DNA of 64,000 nt from Lingula anatina (taxonomy: Eukaryota; Brachiopoda; Lingulata; Lingulida; Lingulidae). The DNA lies in NCBI RefSeq assembly GCF_001039355.2, contig NW_019775911.1, positions 1-64,000 of the forward strand. The letters are read 5' to 3'. Shown here in pieces: positions 1 through 11,605 of this stretch. The translations under genes and the position numbers were made by a program. The notes beneath the pieces were generated by a model, which saw only the letters and a list, made by a program, of their open reading frames with translations, made no database searches and had not been told where the DNA came from. Position 1 is the stretch's first letter, and the number at the start of each line of letters is the position of its first letter.

Positions 1-911
1 AAAATATGGAAACAATTGGGAGGTATTAAAGAGACAGAAATATCACCTCATTACATACAGTATCTTGTGTTAACTGGAGTTCAAGGATATTACTATGAAT
101 GACATACAACCTTCAGGCAACAAACACCAATGGATGCCAATTGAATAGTGACAGATTAAAACCTTCAACTTTGAATGATTCCAGAAATATCCATTATCAA
201 AGACTATTTTTTGCCGTGCACAATGCACTCTTTGTCGTTTTCTATGACATGGGTGAAATACAATATAAAGTATAGATCTGTGTGTATATGATCATTATCT
301 ACCAGCAGATCCTAGACAGCATGCAGGTAGCATAGCTCTCAGTTAGGCTTATACAGCATCATCAGCTCATCCTGGATGAACATCCAAATAAGAGATCACT
401 AATTACAAATTATGTCCAGTAATTGACTCTGTAGCCTAGTGGTTTGATTAGACTCCTACAACCATTATCTCCTTAGTTATTTATGTAGGTGCAGTTCATG
501 TAGTTAATGGCTCAGGGAGTGATTAAATTCCATCATGCAGTCTTCTAGTATATGATTGATGAATAGGACGAAAATAGCAGGGGACTAACTGGGGGTTAAT
601 TAGGTTCTCAGAATTTATATGGCTTCTGTCACTGGAAATATTTGTTTTCAGTCTCATAAGATATCAGCAATATATAGCACTAAATTTGTGGCAGAATTTC
701 AGATGTTTGTACACCTCAGGTACTCGAGATTGATTTTTATCACTTGCTACATACTTAACATTTCTTTATGAAGAACTTTGCATGTTGTTGCAGTGTGTGT
801 GTGTGTATGTGTGTGTACACTATTTGTATTAAGGTCTTAACTTACAATTATTGTCTAAATAAGTAATGAAATTTTACATAAAGAAGTAAATTTGACATTT
901 TATATTTTAAG
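1..911 (+). other. INPP5A intron (left edge of window)
   Basis: There is no exon in the 911 bases before the first recognised INPP5A exon. The sequence is AT-rich with a short GT-rich run near 794-818. A stretch near 431-455 matches the tRNA A-box pattern, but no good B-box follows it. Confidence 0.6.
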
Positions 912-1806
912 AGTCCTTCTACATATTGTGAGCACCGCCAGAGAGCATTACAACACACATTTGAACGGTAATAAACTTTTTTTTCTGGGGTTAACTTACT
1001 CTAGAATGAAGATATTTTATAGATAGACAGTGTTACTCAGTTCCAAATCTTGAACTACATTAGAGATAAATTTAGCTTAAAATGATGAAGTATTTTGCAA
1101 TTAGGATGTTAATATTTTGCTAAGATTTACAATGACAGACTAAGATGGCATTCAGAACAAGCTGATCTGCATACTAACAGATCTGCAGACTAAATATGGC
1201 CAAACCACTTAAAACTGTGCCAACTGATCTCCTTATGGTTTCTTTGCCTCCACATGTGCCGTCACTGCAGGGGCCAAGCAGTTAAACCTCGGAGTCGAGT
1301 TTTAATCTGTTTAATGGCGTGTGTGGAGGCAGGGAAACCATCAAGTAATTAGAAGGCTAGCTTTTTAAGTGGGGTCAGCCATATTTAATCGGCGGATCAG
1401 TTAGTTAATTTGTGGATCATCTGTTCTATATGCAACTTAAGTCAGTGTTTTATTCCGATTAAGGACATTGTGTTGTGTATTATTTTGGTACCCTAGTATA
1501 GTCTAAATTGTTATTTTAAAGATGATATACTTGTCCCAGAAACCAGTTATACTGCAACATTATCAGTCAATATTTGCAATCCAAACTAAAGAAATAGTTG
1601 CAAAATACTCAGCCACATGTATCCAAGATACAGTGCTTATTTCAAAGCTAGGGAACTGAATGATTTGTAAATATTACAGGAAAAAGTTAGATTGTTCTTT
1701 TCTTCCAGGATTGAAAATGATGAGTATGAAAAGGTGCCATTCTTCCTGTTTGGAGACTTTAACTTCAGATTAGACACATATTATTTCATGAAGGTAAACT
1801 GTGGTC

Positions 1807-1857
<51 letters not shown>

Positions 1858-2547
1858 TGCTAATGAAGAACAGTTGGGAAAGTAAATAAAAAAACAAGTT
1901 TGTCTTTCTCTGTTGATATGACTAATTCTTCTCTGTCAACTCCAGAGACGACATAACACCAAAGAATATATATAGAAGACTTTAGTTAAATAATAATAAA
2001 AGATTTCAATAAACATGTCATCACTACAGGACATCGTCTCCTGGTTAGTGAACTTTGTATGCCACATCGAATTACCAGCACTTCATGTATACTCTTCATT
2101 TAAGTCATGTTAATATTTTATGTACTAACAGTGATATATGTATTTGTCTAAGCTTATAACATATTATTCATTCCAGGACCTAACCAAAAACCTTGTGGCA
2201 GTAGAAAGCCGGAGTAAGAAGAATAATGAGCTAGTGAAACTAACATATAAAGAGGCAGACAATGACCAGAAAATTGTGTTGGTGGTGGAGAAGAAGGGTT
2301 TTGACCACTTGCGGATGAAAGAAATATTCTATGATAATAATGGATTATCAGTAGGTTTTCAGACATGCACATGTATATATTATGAAAGTGACTGATGATA
2401 ATACTTGGATCAATACTTTTCTGTTAATGAAATGTACCAGTGGGCCCATTCCATGTAAACCACCCAAATTAATTTCCATAGCTGCCAAAATTAAAGTGTG
2501 GGATTTTCTCCTTACATTTGTATGTTGCAAAAGAATTCAGCATTAAT

Positions 2548-2602
<55 letters not shown>

Positions 2603-5600
2603 TTTTATATTAAGCACATCTGATGTAGATTTAATGGCATGGAGTCCTGTTTAAAAATGTGTCTTATTTCAAGCTTCTGACCACAATGTGAGACTTACAT
2701 ATTTTTTACCTTCATTGTCTTCACTAGTTACTTCCATATGATAAAGAAATTGAACCATTCAGAGACAGGGTATATGAACATGACATCAACTTCCCACCAA
2801 GGTGAGTGATCACTGCACCTGATGAACCTAAAAAATGAAGTATTGTATCCTCCTCAGTTAGGACAGACAAAACTGCCATGTTGGTTAACCAGTACAGCCA
2901 ACCCTAATTTTGTTGTGATAAATCAGAATTCTTACACATTACACTTATATATTTCTGCAACTAAAAAAAGCATTGGGCATTGGTTTGTTAAGTGGGTATT
3001 TTTTACTGGGCTGTTAAATCTATGAAACATGTATGTACTACAAAAATTTAATTTTCTCTACTAATCCGTTTCTCTACTGATCCTTTTTTTTACCAAAAGA
3101 CACTTTTTGTTAACCAATTTCTCAAATTTGTCTGGTATTAAAGTGATAGTTTTCTTTGGATCTTTCTATTTTGTTGTGAGAGCTTTCTTTGAATCTTTCT
3201 GTTTTGTTGTGAGATAGTATGTGCTTTATTTCAAAGGCCTGTTGTCTTTTGAAGTAGTGGAAATAATACTCTTGTCAAAGGAGGATATGAGGAAATTTAT
3301 TAATAGTGTTTCTTTTCACACACAAGTCCTGCCCACATTCGCTATAAATAGAGTGTTTGATAACTTATCACACATGCATTTTGGTAATTATTTAGAGTGT
3401 TTTATGCTGTAATATTTCCCAGAGGATATCTTAATGGTGAAACGTTTATAGTGGAGATGGTAAAATCAATAATGAAGCAAACTAACTTTGTTATCATTTT
3501 ACACACCTGTTATGAACGCCTGTCAATGAACAACAATATATTTTTGCCACACATTAGATTTCAGATACTTCAGCAAATTAATGTCTAAAATGACTTTTGA
3601 CATTATCATTTTGTCAATCCTCTTGAGTTTGCACTGAAAGGGGAATGGTTAACTGATGTAGTGATTTTGAAGTTCACCATTCTATCAACAAATGAAGTGA
3701 ATGTTTCTTGAACATAACATATGTTTGTGCCAGCTGATAGTGCCAGGCCCGTAGCCAGCAATTTCAAAAGGGGGGTTCTTTTTCTGAAAAAGTGGACCTT
3801 TTTCTATAAAAACTTCATGTACCTAGATCAAATTTTACCCAGAGTGGACCTTTTCCCAGCAAAAAGGGCGATTCTTTCGAACCCCCAGAACCCCCCCTCC
3901 CCCTGGCTACAGGCCTGAGTACATTGTTTGGATCAGATAATTGTGTTATACCATGATTAATTGTAGAACATTATTTGGGAAAACTTAAAGATGAAGTTTC
4001 TATCAAAATATTAAACTATTTTTATGATGAATTTGTCTGAAAACTCTCAAATATTGATAGTACTATATCCTTAGCTAATTTATTTGTTTTCAGCTATCCG
4101 TTCAGTGAGAGTTTGGATGATGGTGTGAACTACATGAAGACCAGGTGCCCAGGATGGTGTGACAGGATATTTGTCAGCTACAGTGCCAAAAGCATTATAG
4201 ATGTATGTAGAGAGGCTTTCTGCTTGGTGTTTTGAACCCATAGTTTAAGTTATTGTGAATGTTAAAGCCTGTATATACATCAAGTTTTAGTTTTTTTAAA
4301 TATATGTAAACGGTATGGTATTAGTTTCTTAATATTACTTTATTGGTAAAATGGAAAATATTCATATTTGATTAATCTGTCTTTTCCTAATATAATATTC
4401 TTTATTTTCCCTTTGTTTCTTTAGGATTCTAGTGGTCCACCCCTGTATTTGTGCATAGGCAAGGAAGTATGCATGGGAGACCACAAGGTAAGATGGGGCA
4501 AAACATGGCATACATATTAGCACATTATTGTGATATACATAGAATTTTGAACTTTGTGCAGTTTCACTGTAAAGAAGAGTTTAGATAGTGAGCTACATCA
4601 CTATTTAATCTCCTTAGTTTAAATGAAACTTTTACCTCTGTAGCTCTGTGTGTTTACACCATTAGAAATATTGCAGATAATCATCTGACAACTAGATTAC
4701 AAAGGTTCAGGGGGATCTCTGTGTGAACCAGTTGTCTGATTATGCGAGTCTGACCAATTTTCAGTAGAAAAAAGTTCTAATATAAACATGACCTATGAGA
4801 AAATCAACAGCAGTCAAAGTTGCATAATCATTAAACATAAATACTTGTTCATACTTAAAAACTGTTTCTCTTCTATTTTGCAGCCAATCTACCTGTATTT
4901 CAACCTGAAACACAATGCTGGGAAGATGCCAGAGCTGGTACCCGAGCCTCAGCCTAGTCCTCACATCCCCCTACGCAAGATCCTCTCCATCAACGGCGAG
5001 GAGGTGGAACCAGAAAAACTGGATGAAATCAACATCCATGACTATGCCACATTTGAAAAAGAACAGACTCTGCACCCCATAACGCGGCAAAGTTTCAAAC
5101 GTAAGGGAGACAGTGAGGGCATGAACGGGCGATCTTTTCACGACATTGCACGTGATGTGATGAAAGAGGCAGGCGTTCTGTCATATTGGAAAACGCACCC
5201 TGGGTATAGCAGCGTGCGACGCAACAGGCACCACAGTTCATCCTCGGAGGACGAGTTAAGTGAAAGTCAGTTAGAGGAGGAGGACAGTTTAACTGAAGTG
5301 GAACTGGATCTAGAAGATGACCACAGCGAAGAGAAGACCAGGGATGATGGTGGCGGTGTTGGTCAAAGTCAAATAGCCTCAGGTCAGACACCCTCTTTAC
5401 CCCCTCCCACTAATGGTCAGTGCACTGTCCAGATCAGTGATGACCAGTCACTTGGGGGGGAGGAAGACCCAAAAAGTGATGTTGTTGTACCCCAGAATGG
5501 CACTGATGATTTAGTGCCAATTAAAACACCTGTTACTGTGGATAACGTTGGCAAGCACAATACAGACAACGGTAAAAGTAACATAGGTGCTTCAAATCAC

Positions 5601-5744
5601 AGTGCAGGGCCGGAGCAAGTTGTGGTTGTTGCACAGCAGCAGGCTGAGCATGCACAGCCTGCACGGCGGAAAATCACACGCCACAGACATTTATCGTCTT
5701 TGTCTCGGAGCGAGGGTTGCCCTTGTGGTTGTGTACTGCAGTGA
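912..5744 (+). CDS. INPP5A: Inositol polyphosphate-5-phosphatase A, 3' part (exons 912-967, 1709-1793, 2177-2350, 2728-2801, 4094-4202, 4425-4487, 4884-5744)
   Basis: The type I 5-phosphatase removes the 5-phosphate from Ins(1,4,5)P3 and Ins(1,3,4,5)P4, ending the calcium-release signal, and is anchored to membranes by a prenyl group. Seven exons join in one frame at GT-AG borders and give 473 residues; the N-terminal half lies outside the window. The first exon reads SPSTYCEHRQRALQ, matching human SPSVYSGIRHKAL. Catalytic motifs follow: FGDFNFRLD (1709 exon), PGWCDRI (4094 exon) and MGDHKPIYLYF across the last junction. The protein ends CGCVLQ, a CAAX box like the CVVQ end of the human enzyme. 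Oddity: the last exon codes for 286 residues where the human tail after GDHK has about 26. The extra part is Ser/Glu/Asp-rich and looks disordered. The identification is firm; the start is missing because the gene runs off the left edge. Confidence 0.95.
1130..1465. mobile_element. Fold-back (long inverted repeat) element in an INPP5A intron
   Basis: The stretch around 1155-1214 is an imperfect reverse complement of about 1364-1427: TATGGCCAAACCACTTAAAA on the left pairs with TTTTAAGTGGGGTCAGCCATA on the right with a few mismatches. Inside, ATGGTTTCTTTGCCTCCACA near 1237 pairs with TGTGGAGGCAGGGAAACCAT near 1322. The whole can form one long hairpin with a short centre. No ORF is present. A right-arm relative lies at 44294-44385. 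This is probably a non-autonomous DNA transposon of the MITE or fold-back type; the family is unknown. Confidence 0.65.
1809..1856. repeat. Poly-T run (48 T)
   Basis: An uninterrupted T homopolymer lies 15 bases after the 1709-1793 INPP5A exon. It may be the poly-A tail of an insertion on the minus strand, or simple slippage. Confidence 0.95.
2546..2605. repeat. (TTTA)n microsatellite
   Basis: About fifteen TTTA tetranucleotides in an INPP5A intron. The same motif recurs at 16891-16927 and 63074-63130. Confidence 0.95.
3151..3213. repeat. Two-unit tandem repeat, about 33 bp period
   Basis: Two adjacent units each contain TTCTTTG(G/A)ATCTTTCT(A/G)TTTTGTTGTGAG. They sit inside an INPP5A intron and show no coding sense. 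Confidence 0.7.
3745..3916. mobile_element. MITE, family A, copy 1 (172 bp)
   Basis: The left end AGGCCCGTAGCCAG and the right end CTGGCTACAGGCCT are inverted repeats with one mismatch. The body is shared with 56474-56637 in the same orientation, for example CAATTTCAAAAGG, GTGGACCTTTT, GTACCTAGATCAAA and TTCTTTCGAACCCCC. No ORF of a transposase is present. It is a non-autonomous DNA transposon; the superfamily is not assignable because the target duplication is unclear. Confidence 0.75.
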
Positions 5745-7079
5745 TGTGCTTTTGATGTTGTCTTTCACTATCTTGGTGTAAGTGCATGCTCTTTTGTTTT
5801 TTTATTTAGATTTTGCTGTTGGTCATTACTGTTAAAGTTCTTTGTGTTATTGATATTTATTATTTTGATTTTTTTAATATGAATGTGTTTGAATTGTATG
5901 CAGTCAAGTTGAATCTTAAAGGCTACTAGTAGGTTTACATATTGAACTTTTGAAAAGTTTTCTTTTATTAAAATAATATCCATAGACGCATCATTTTTCT
6001 TAAATGATTTATCAGGTATATTTGAATAACAATTTTTCTTATGATTTTATTGAATGAAACATGGCTGAAACTAGCATATTGGATTAAGTAGTGACAGATA
6101 TCTTTGCCTGTTTAAATTGTTAACAATATATATATATATATATTTTTTTTTTTTTAATGTTGTTGCCTTAGGTGTTGCTCGTCATCTTTTAAGCACACGT
6201 TGTGTGAATTTTTGCTATATATTTTATGTTTGTGGAAAACTATAAGCATGTGCAGTCCTTGCAAGGGAGAAAAACAGTCCACATCCTTAATTCTGTCTTG
6301 CATCTTAGATTTTTGTAAATGCACTATCAACTTTGCAAAATGTACAAGAACATGTGGATCTCTTGCCCAGAATGCAATGCTTTTGTTTGTCCATGTTTTT
6401 ATTTTTCCCCTTGTTCTGCTATCCCTGTCAATCACAGCTCAGGACGGCCTTACACTGTTTCCAACTTATTTATTGGGGATGCACACTTTAGTGCATACAC
6501 TATGACACCCACACAAACTGTTCTTACAGAATGACTATTCTGCTATTAAATCGACCTCCTTTGTTCCATTGCATTATGAGTAACTCATCTTTAAAGGTAC
6601 ATACGAACCGAGTATCGGTGGAGCGTGGATTCCCAGTAACACATGTAAACCACTTCTACTAGATTCTTATATGACTCAAATAAATTCGACATGCCAAGGA
6701 ATAGATCACTCGATCAGCCATAAAAGACCTTTAGACTACTCCTTTCTTTAAATTTTTGGTTGTAAATTTAACCTACTTTCGTGACCTACTTTCCTGCCCC
6801 ATTGACATACAGCTTAGAATGCCAGCAGAAAAATCCATTCAAACATCATTTTCGGTAAAATTAAACAATGCCTTTTGGTAACTCTCTTAGTTATACTACT
6901 TGAAACAATATGCTGGCATTTGGTTGGTTTTTGTGACAAAAAATGACTTTGTATGCATCTCTAAGTTTTATACAAAAAAATATCTGGGCATACTGCAGTA
7001 GGAGTAGAAAAAACACCTTATATATACTATTAATCTTGCTTTTCATACATTAAGATAACTATGCAATCTTAATTTCTAG
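5745..7079 (+). other. INPP5A 3' UTR / intron before the candidate alternative exon
   Basis: AT-rich sequence after the CVLQ stop codon, with a (TA)n and T-run near 6126-6156. The ORFs here have no recognisable domain and I take them as chance. Confidence 0.6.
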
Positions 7080-7234
7080 GTGTGGCCGAAGCAGCGTCAC
7101 ATAAAGCAGTGAGGTTGAAGGCCACAGACTGCTATCCACAGATCAAGATAACACAGGTGAACACCACCAAGTATCTCCATATACGCACCAGTAAAGATGC
7201 CTCGGTCCAGGTGTTCCGAGAAACCTCAGTATAG
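7080..7234 (+). CDS. Possible alternative terminal exon of INPP5A (about 51 codons with stop)
   Basis: An acceptor (TTTCTAG) at 7079 is followed by two bases and then an open frame from 7082 to a TAG at 7232-7234. The peptide includes YPQIKITQVNTTKYLHIRTS and ends in RETSV. The other two frames stop within a few codons. The exon needs an upstream exon ending with one spare base. Within the large INPP5A last exon, a donor at 5113 (ACA|GTGAGG) and another at 5572 (ACG|GTAAAA) both have that phase. Splicing from either would replace the CAAX tail with this sequence. I do not recognise the peptide. It could instead be the last exon of another transcript, or a chance ORF in the 3' UTR. Confidence 0.4.
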
Positions 7235-10200
7235 CCACGACATCCTCCTGTTGATGCGAAACTAGATCAGGACAACTACAACACCAAACCATTACTTCTC
7301 ACAATATTTTAATTACTCCCTACATGCCTTTGTGGATGTGTTCTGTTATATTTCCTCTTGAGGTGTGTCGTTTTCACCTATCACCAAAAATCATTTCCAT
7401 AGTGTATTTAAAATTTCATGGATAAGCTTTTCTTGCTGTCTAATTTTCATGAGTATTCCAGCTTGGAATGCACATCAGACCAAGTAGTTATCAGGGGCCT
7501 TATACTTGTTATTTATTTCATACAGTGTAGCAGGTTAGAACAAACTGTAGTTCTCTTCTGCCTCTTGGATGTTTCATTTTATGCTTCTGCTTTTGAAACG
7601 TGGAGGACAAATGTAGCTGAATTCATGTGCTGGCCACCCCCTTACCTCAGCTGTAAATACACTGTAGATGCTAGGACATAGAATTTTGTGTAGGCCTAAT
7701 TCAATGATATTTTCCCTAGCTATAGAGATAGCTATAAAAGTAAGTATTTCTGTATAAAATGTAGTATATGACTCCTTGAAGCGAGACCTTGTAAACATGC
7801 AAGGATCACATGTCGGTGATAAAGCTTAAAAGTGTTGATATGAGAAGTGATCCTCTCATTCACTTTGTATAACTGCTGCTTATACATTTTGGTTGTATAC
7901 AATGTGCAATATTGCAGTGTATTGTTGAACCGAGGAGTTCTGTAATTTGTTAACTGCTTGTATCCATGCACCAACTTATTTAAGGATAATTAGGAGGATG
8001 ATCACAAGATATCTATACTAAGTCATGTAAATAATATTATTTTTAACACAAACAACTTCATGGAGTCTTTAGATACTATATATTTTATTCATTGTTCCCA
8101 TCTTTCCTGAAGTATTACTATTTATTTTACTTACCAAAGAGGAAAGCGATATAATGATGGTCAAATAGATTATTCATATTTGTAGATAAGTTTATGACCA
8201 TGATGATTGAGAAATAGGTAGTGACAAACCTGTCTTCAATCATGCTGTGGACAAATCTAGATTTGATTGTGTTTCGTATCGAATTGAAGCACTTATTTAT
8301 TATACTTGTTAAGAACATTGTCAATGTGTTGCTGATTCCTTATCTACTCGAAAAGAAAAAATAACAATGATTTAAGAGGGGGGAAGTTAAGAAAGTAACT
8401 AGTGTTGTATTTATTCTTTCCTTCATCTTTTTAAATCATGATTGGTAGCATTTCTACATCATACATATCTGTGCACCATCTTTGCCTCTCATAGAGCACA
8501 ATGTCTTTGGCTCAGTAGCTTTAAACTTTGAAAAAACAAACACTAAAATGCATTAAGAGCAACCAGTGACTCCTTTGTCTACAAATTGGGTCACACCCCA
8601 TTTTAACAAGTGCTTGAAGCCTTCAGTATTGAGTGTACAAGTGGTCAATGAGATTTGTTTCTTTGCTCTCCTTTTTTTATAATGCTGAAGAGAACTAGTT
8701 TGTCAGCTTCCATATGTGTAATTGATGTCTATAAAATTGCTGTTAAATTTCTTAAATTTACAAAACCAATGCATTATTAACACCTTTTGATTTCATAAGT
8801 GTAACTAAAATATTATTGTAGAGGCTAGGATTATATGGTTGTATGCCAAATATTATCACTATGATGTTAAATGTGGGTGGCACTATTACCTGTAAAATGT
8901 TCATTCAGCATAGAAAAAAGTAGTCCACATCAGATCAGGGTGCATTGTAATTTATAACAATACAGTCTGTGCAAACCCTTGTGTATTTGAATTCTTTCAA
9001 TATGTAATATAATCATCTTTTTTCTCATACAGCATTCAAGACCAGTGGTAGCCCTAAGCCTCATCTCACTGCATTAAATGCAAGGTACTTTCACAATTAT
9101 AGTTGAGAATTTCCCCTTTGGTAAGGTTGTCTGTGTAAAAAAAGGGGGAAAAACATGGGCACTGGTGTAATATTTAAATATTTATGAAATTATCTTAAGT
9201 TTTCTTGTTCATTTAGACACTAAAAATTTGATACAACTATGCTATTGAACATCCTCAGAGTTTTTTTGTTTATCGTCTTTGAAAGTTACATATTAGATAA
9301 TGCCAACTTACATTTGTGGTGTGTGTGGTGGAAAATGGTGTTGGTATTAGTTAAAAACAGACCATGTGAGGTGGTTTTGTCATTATAAGATTTGTTAGTA
9401 TTAAAATCTTGCAAATGTGCTGAATTTTTTTAATGGTTAGGGTTCCATTACCATTCCCACAGCAGTGATAAATCATACAATGTAATTTATTGATTTATTT
9501 GGATTCATAGGGCTGATAAGGTTATCTGAGCTCAAATTATTTTCTTTCAGATTTATTTTCTGTGATTAGTAGTATTATTAATAATTTTAGTATGAAAATA
9601 CATACCTCATTTTGGGAAGCTGGTCTAGCTCACAAATTGAAGCCCACTTCTTTGTAATTTAAAAAATATTAATTTTTGCAGGGGGAAAAGTTAGCATCCC
9701 TTACCTGGATATCAGAAAATTGAAAAAAAAAAAATGCTCAGATTTCATCAATTTCAGTGATGCAATATCTACAAGCAACAAATTATGGTCTTGAGATTCT
9801 GGGACTAGAACTTTCAGTCCGATTTAGATTACTGTGCAGATATACATTGACAGCTCCCATAAAGCTATTGCTAAAATAATTAAGGCTTACCTCTAACTAG
9901 TCAGTTTAATCCTTACAACATGTGTAAAGGTTATTCCTAAGGTTTCTGAAAGGCAAGAAAGTTTGGAGGGTTCTCACCAGGGTGGGTGGGAGGTGGGGTG
10001 GGGTCAAAGGTCCCAGTTCCCAAAAAGTTGGGAGTGTAGGGGGGTTTTCTTGTTAAATATGTGTACTATCTGGGTACCTGTCTATAGGCTTGTCAAAGTT
10101 GAGGACTCTCTGGGCACTTGTGGGAGGTACCTGGGAAGACCAGTGTAAGGGAAGTGTACATACAGCTTATCTGTCATTGTAACTATAAGGTGTACAGACC

Positions 10201-11605
10201 ACTAACAAGTATGATATTAGTTTTGAAATGCAAGGAATTGCATACACTTTTGTCTTTTTTCCTGTAAAAAAAAATTGGGGTGGGGTTGGGAGGACTAACA
10301 CGGGTTTGGGTTGTTTGAAACCACATCTTGTCATACTTGTTGAATATATAAATAATAAATGTCTTTTAACTTACTGTTTGGTTTTCATTGTTCATTTCAA
10401 CTCAACACTTCATTTATGTATTTTGAAAGTTTTACTATTAGTACTAGTTTTACCTTATTTCTTGAACTGTAAAACTGAAAGGAAGATGCCAGTGTACAAC
10501 AATATATCTTATTTTTATGAAAAGCTGACAAATTTCATTGGAAAATAGTATTTTATTTTTTGTTTGCATCACCACCACAAAATACAGTTTTAACTTGCCA
10601 TGTGCATGTACAGTACCCTCTGGCAAGTAAACAATTCTCTACAATCTTTTCATTGTTCAAAAACTGTTAATGTTATATAAAGGCTTGTGCATCACATCCA
10701 TGTGTAGTTTCTTGACAGACAGATACACAACATTTTTAAAAATGGATACTTTCCACTAGCAATTTCATTTGGCATCAATTAGGATTCCCAATACTTCATT
10801 TAATCATTTAACATAGTGATTATTACATATGTATTATATATATATATAACCTACACACCCCTCCTTCCTTCACCTGTCCTTGTTTATGTTTTTTAATTTA
10901 AAGGAAAACACATATATGCTGGGCAAGTTGCAATGATAATATCTCCCATCCAAAAATGAATGTTTCATATTAGTGTGTGTAACAGTGTGATGTAATAAAA
11001 TGTAAGTTAGGCCTGTTACACATTAACATAACTAGTATATTGTTCTATATATTTGAGCAAGTTCAGGCTACACTTGACAAACTGTGTATGGATGATGCTC
11101 TTTTTGACATCTATGCATTTGAAAGACACCAGACAACATTTCTCTTAACAGACATTAAATTTTTGTTCCTTTAAATATCTCAAAGTTATGTATAATCATT
11201 GATATGCATTCTAGATCTAGTCACATTAGTTTAAATCATATATGGAGTCAATCGATTCCTATATAACCCCCATGTTCCATTAACCCATATTTATCACATG
11301 TATATAACAAAACATCAGTTGTGTTTGGAAACATTTAAACAAAACTGGCACATACACAATTGAATATAGAATCTGGAATGAGCCTGTAATAACATCCTGT
11401 ATATGAGTTAAATCATAAAATCATTATGATCTTTCAATGGACTACGACATTAATTTGATTTGTCCTTTGTGCTCAAAGGCCATATTGTCTTACATTCTCA
11501 GTAATAAAAATTTAGCTACCAATATAAACCCACCTCCATTTGAAAATGAATGACAGCATAGAAAAACTAAACTGACAAAAAAAAAAAAAAAAAAAAAACT
11601 TTCCC
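7235..11605. other. Convergent intergenic region between INPP5A and SORD
   Basis: About 4.4 kb of AT-rich DNA holding the likely 3' UTR tails of the two convergent genes. A GC-richer stretch near 9960-10150 has G-runs but no convincing gene. A poly-A run at 11579-11599 lies just past the SORD stop. No transposon ends were found by eye. Confidence 0.6.

Noticed and set aside
431-500. tRNA-like A-box (TAGCCTAGTGG) suggesting a tRNA gene or SINE
   Set aside because: No clear B-box (GGTTCGANTCC) or acceptor-stem pairing follows, so there is not enough to call it.
5587-5781. 64-residue ORF overlapping the INPP5A last exon
   Set aside because: It is another frame of the coding exon and has no independent support.
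9963-10548. Two plus-strand ORFs of 61 and 106 codons between INPP5A and SORD
   Set aside because: No domain, poor composition (G-runs, hydrophobic drift) and no splice context.
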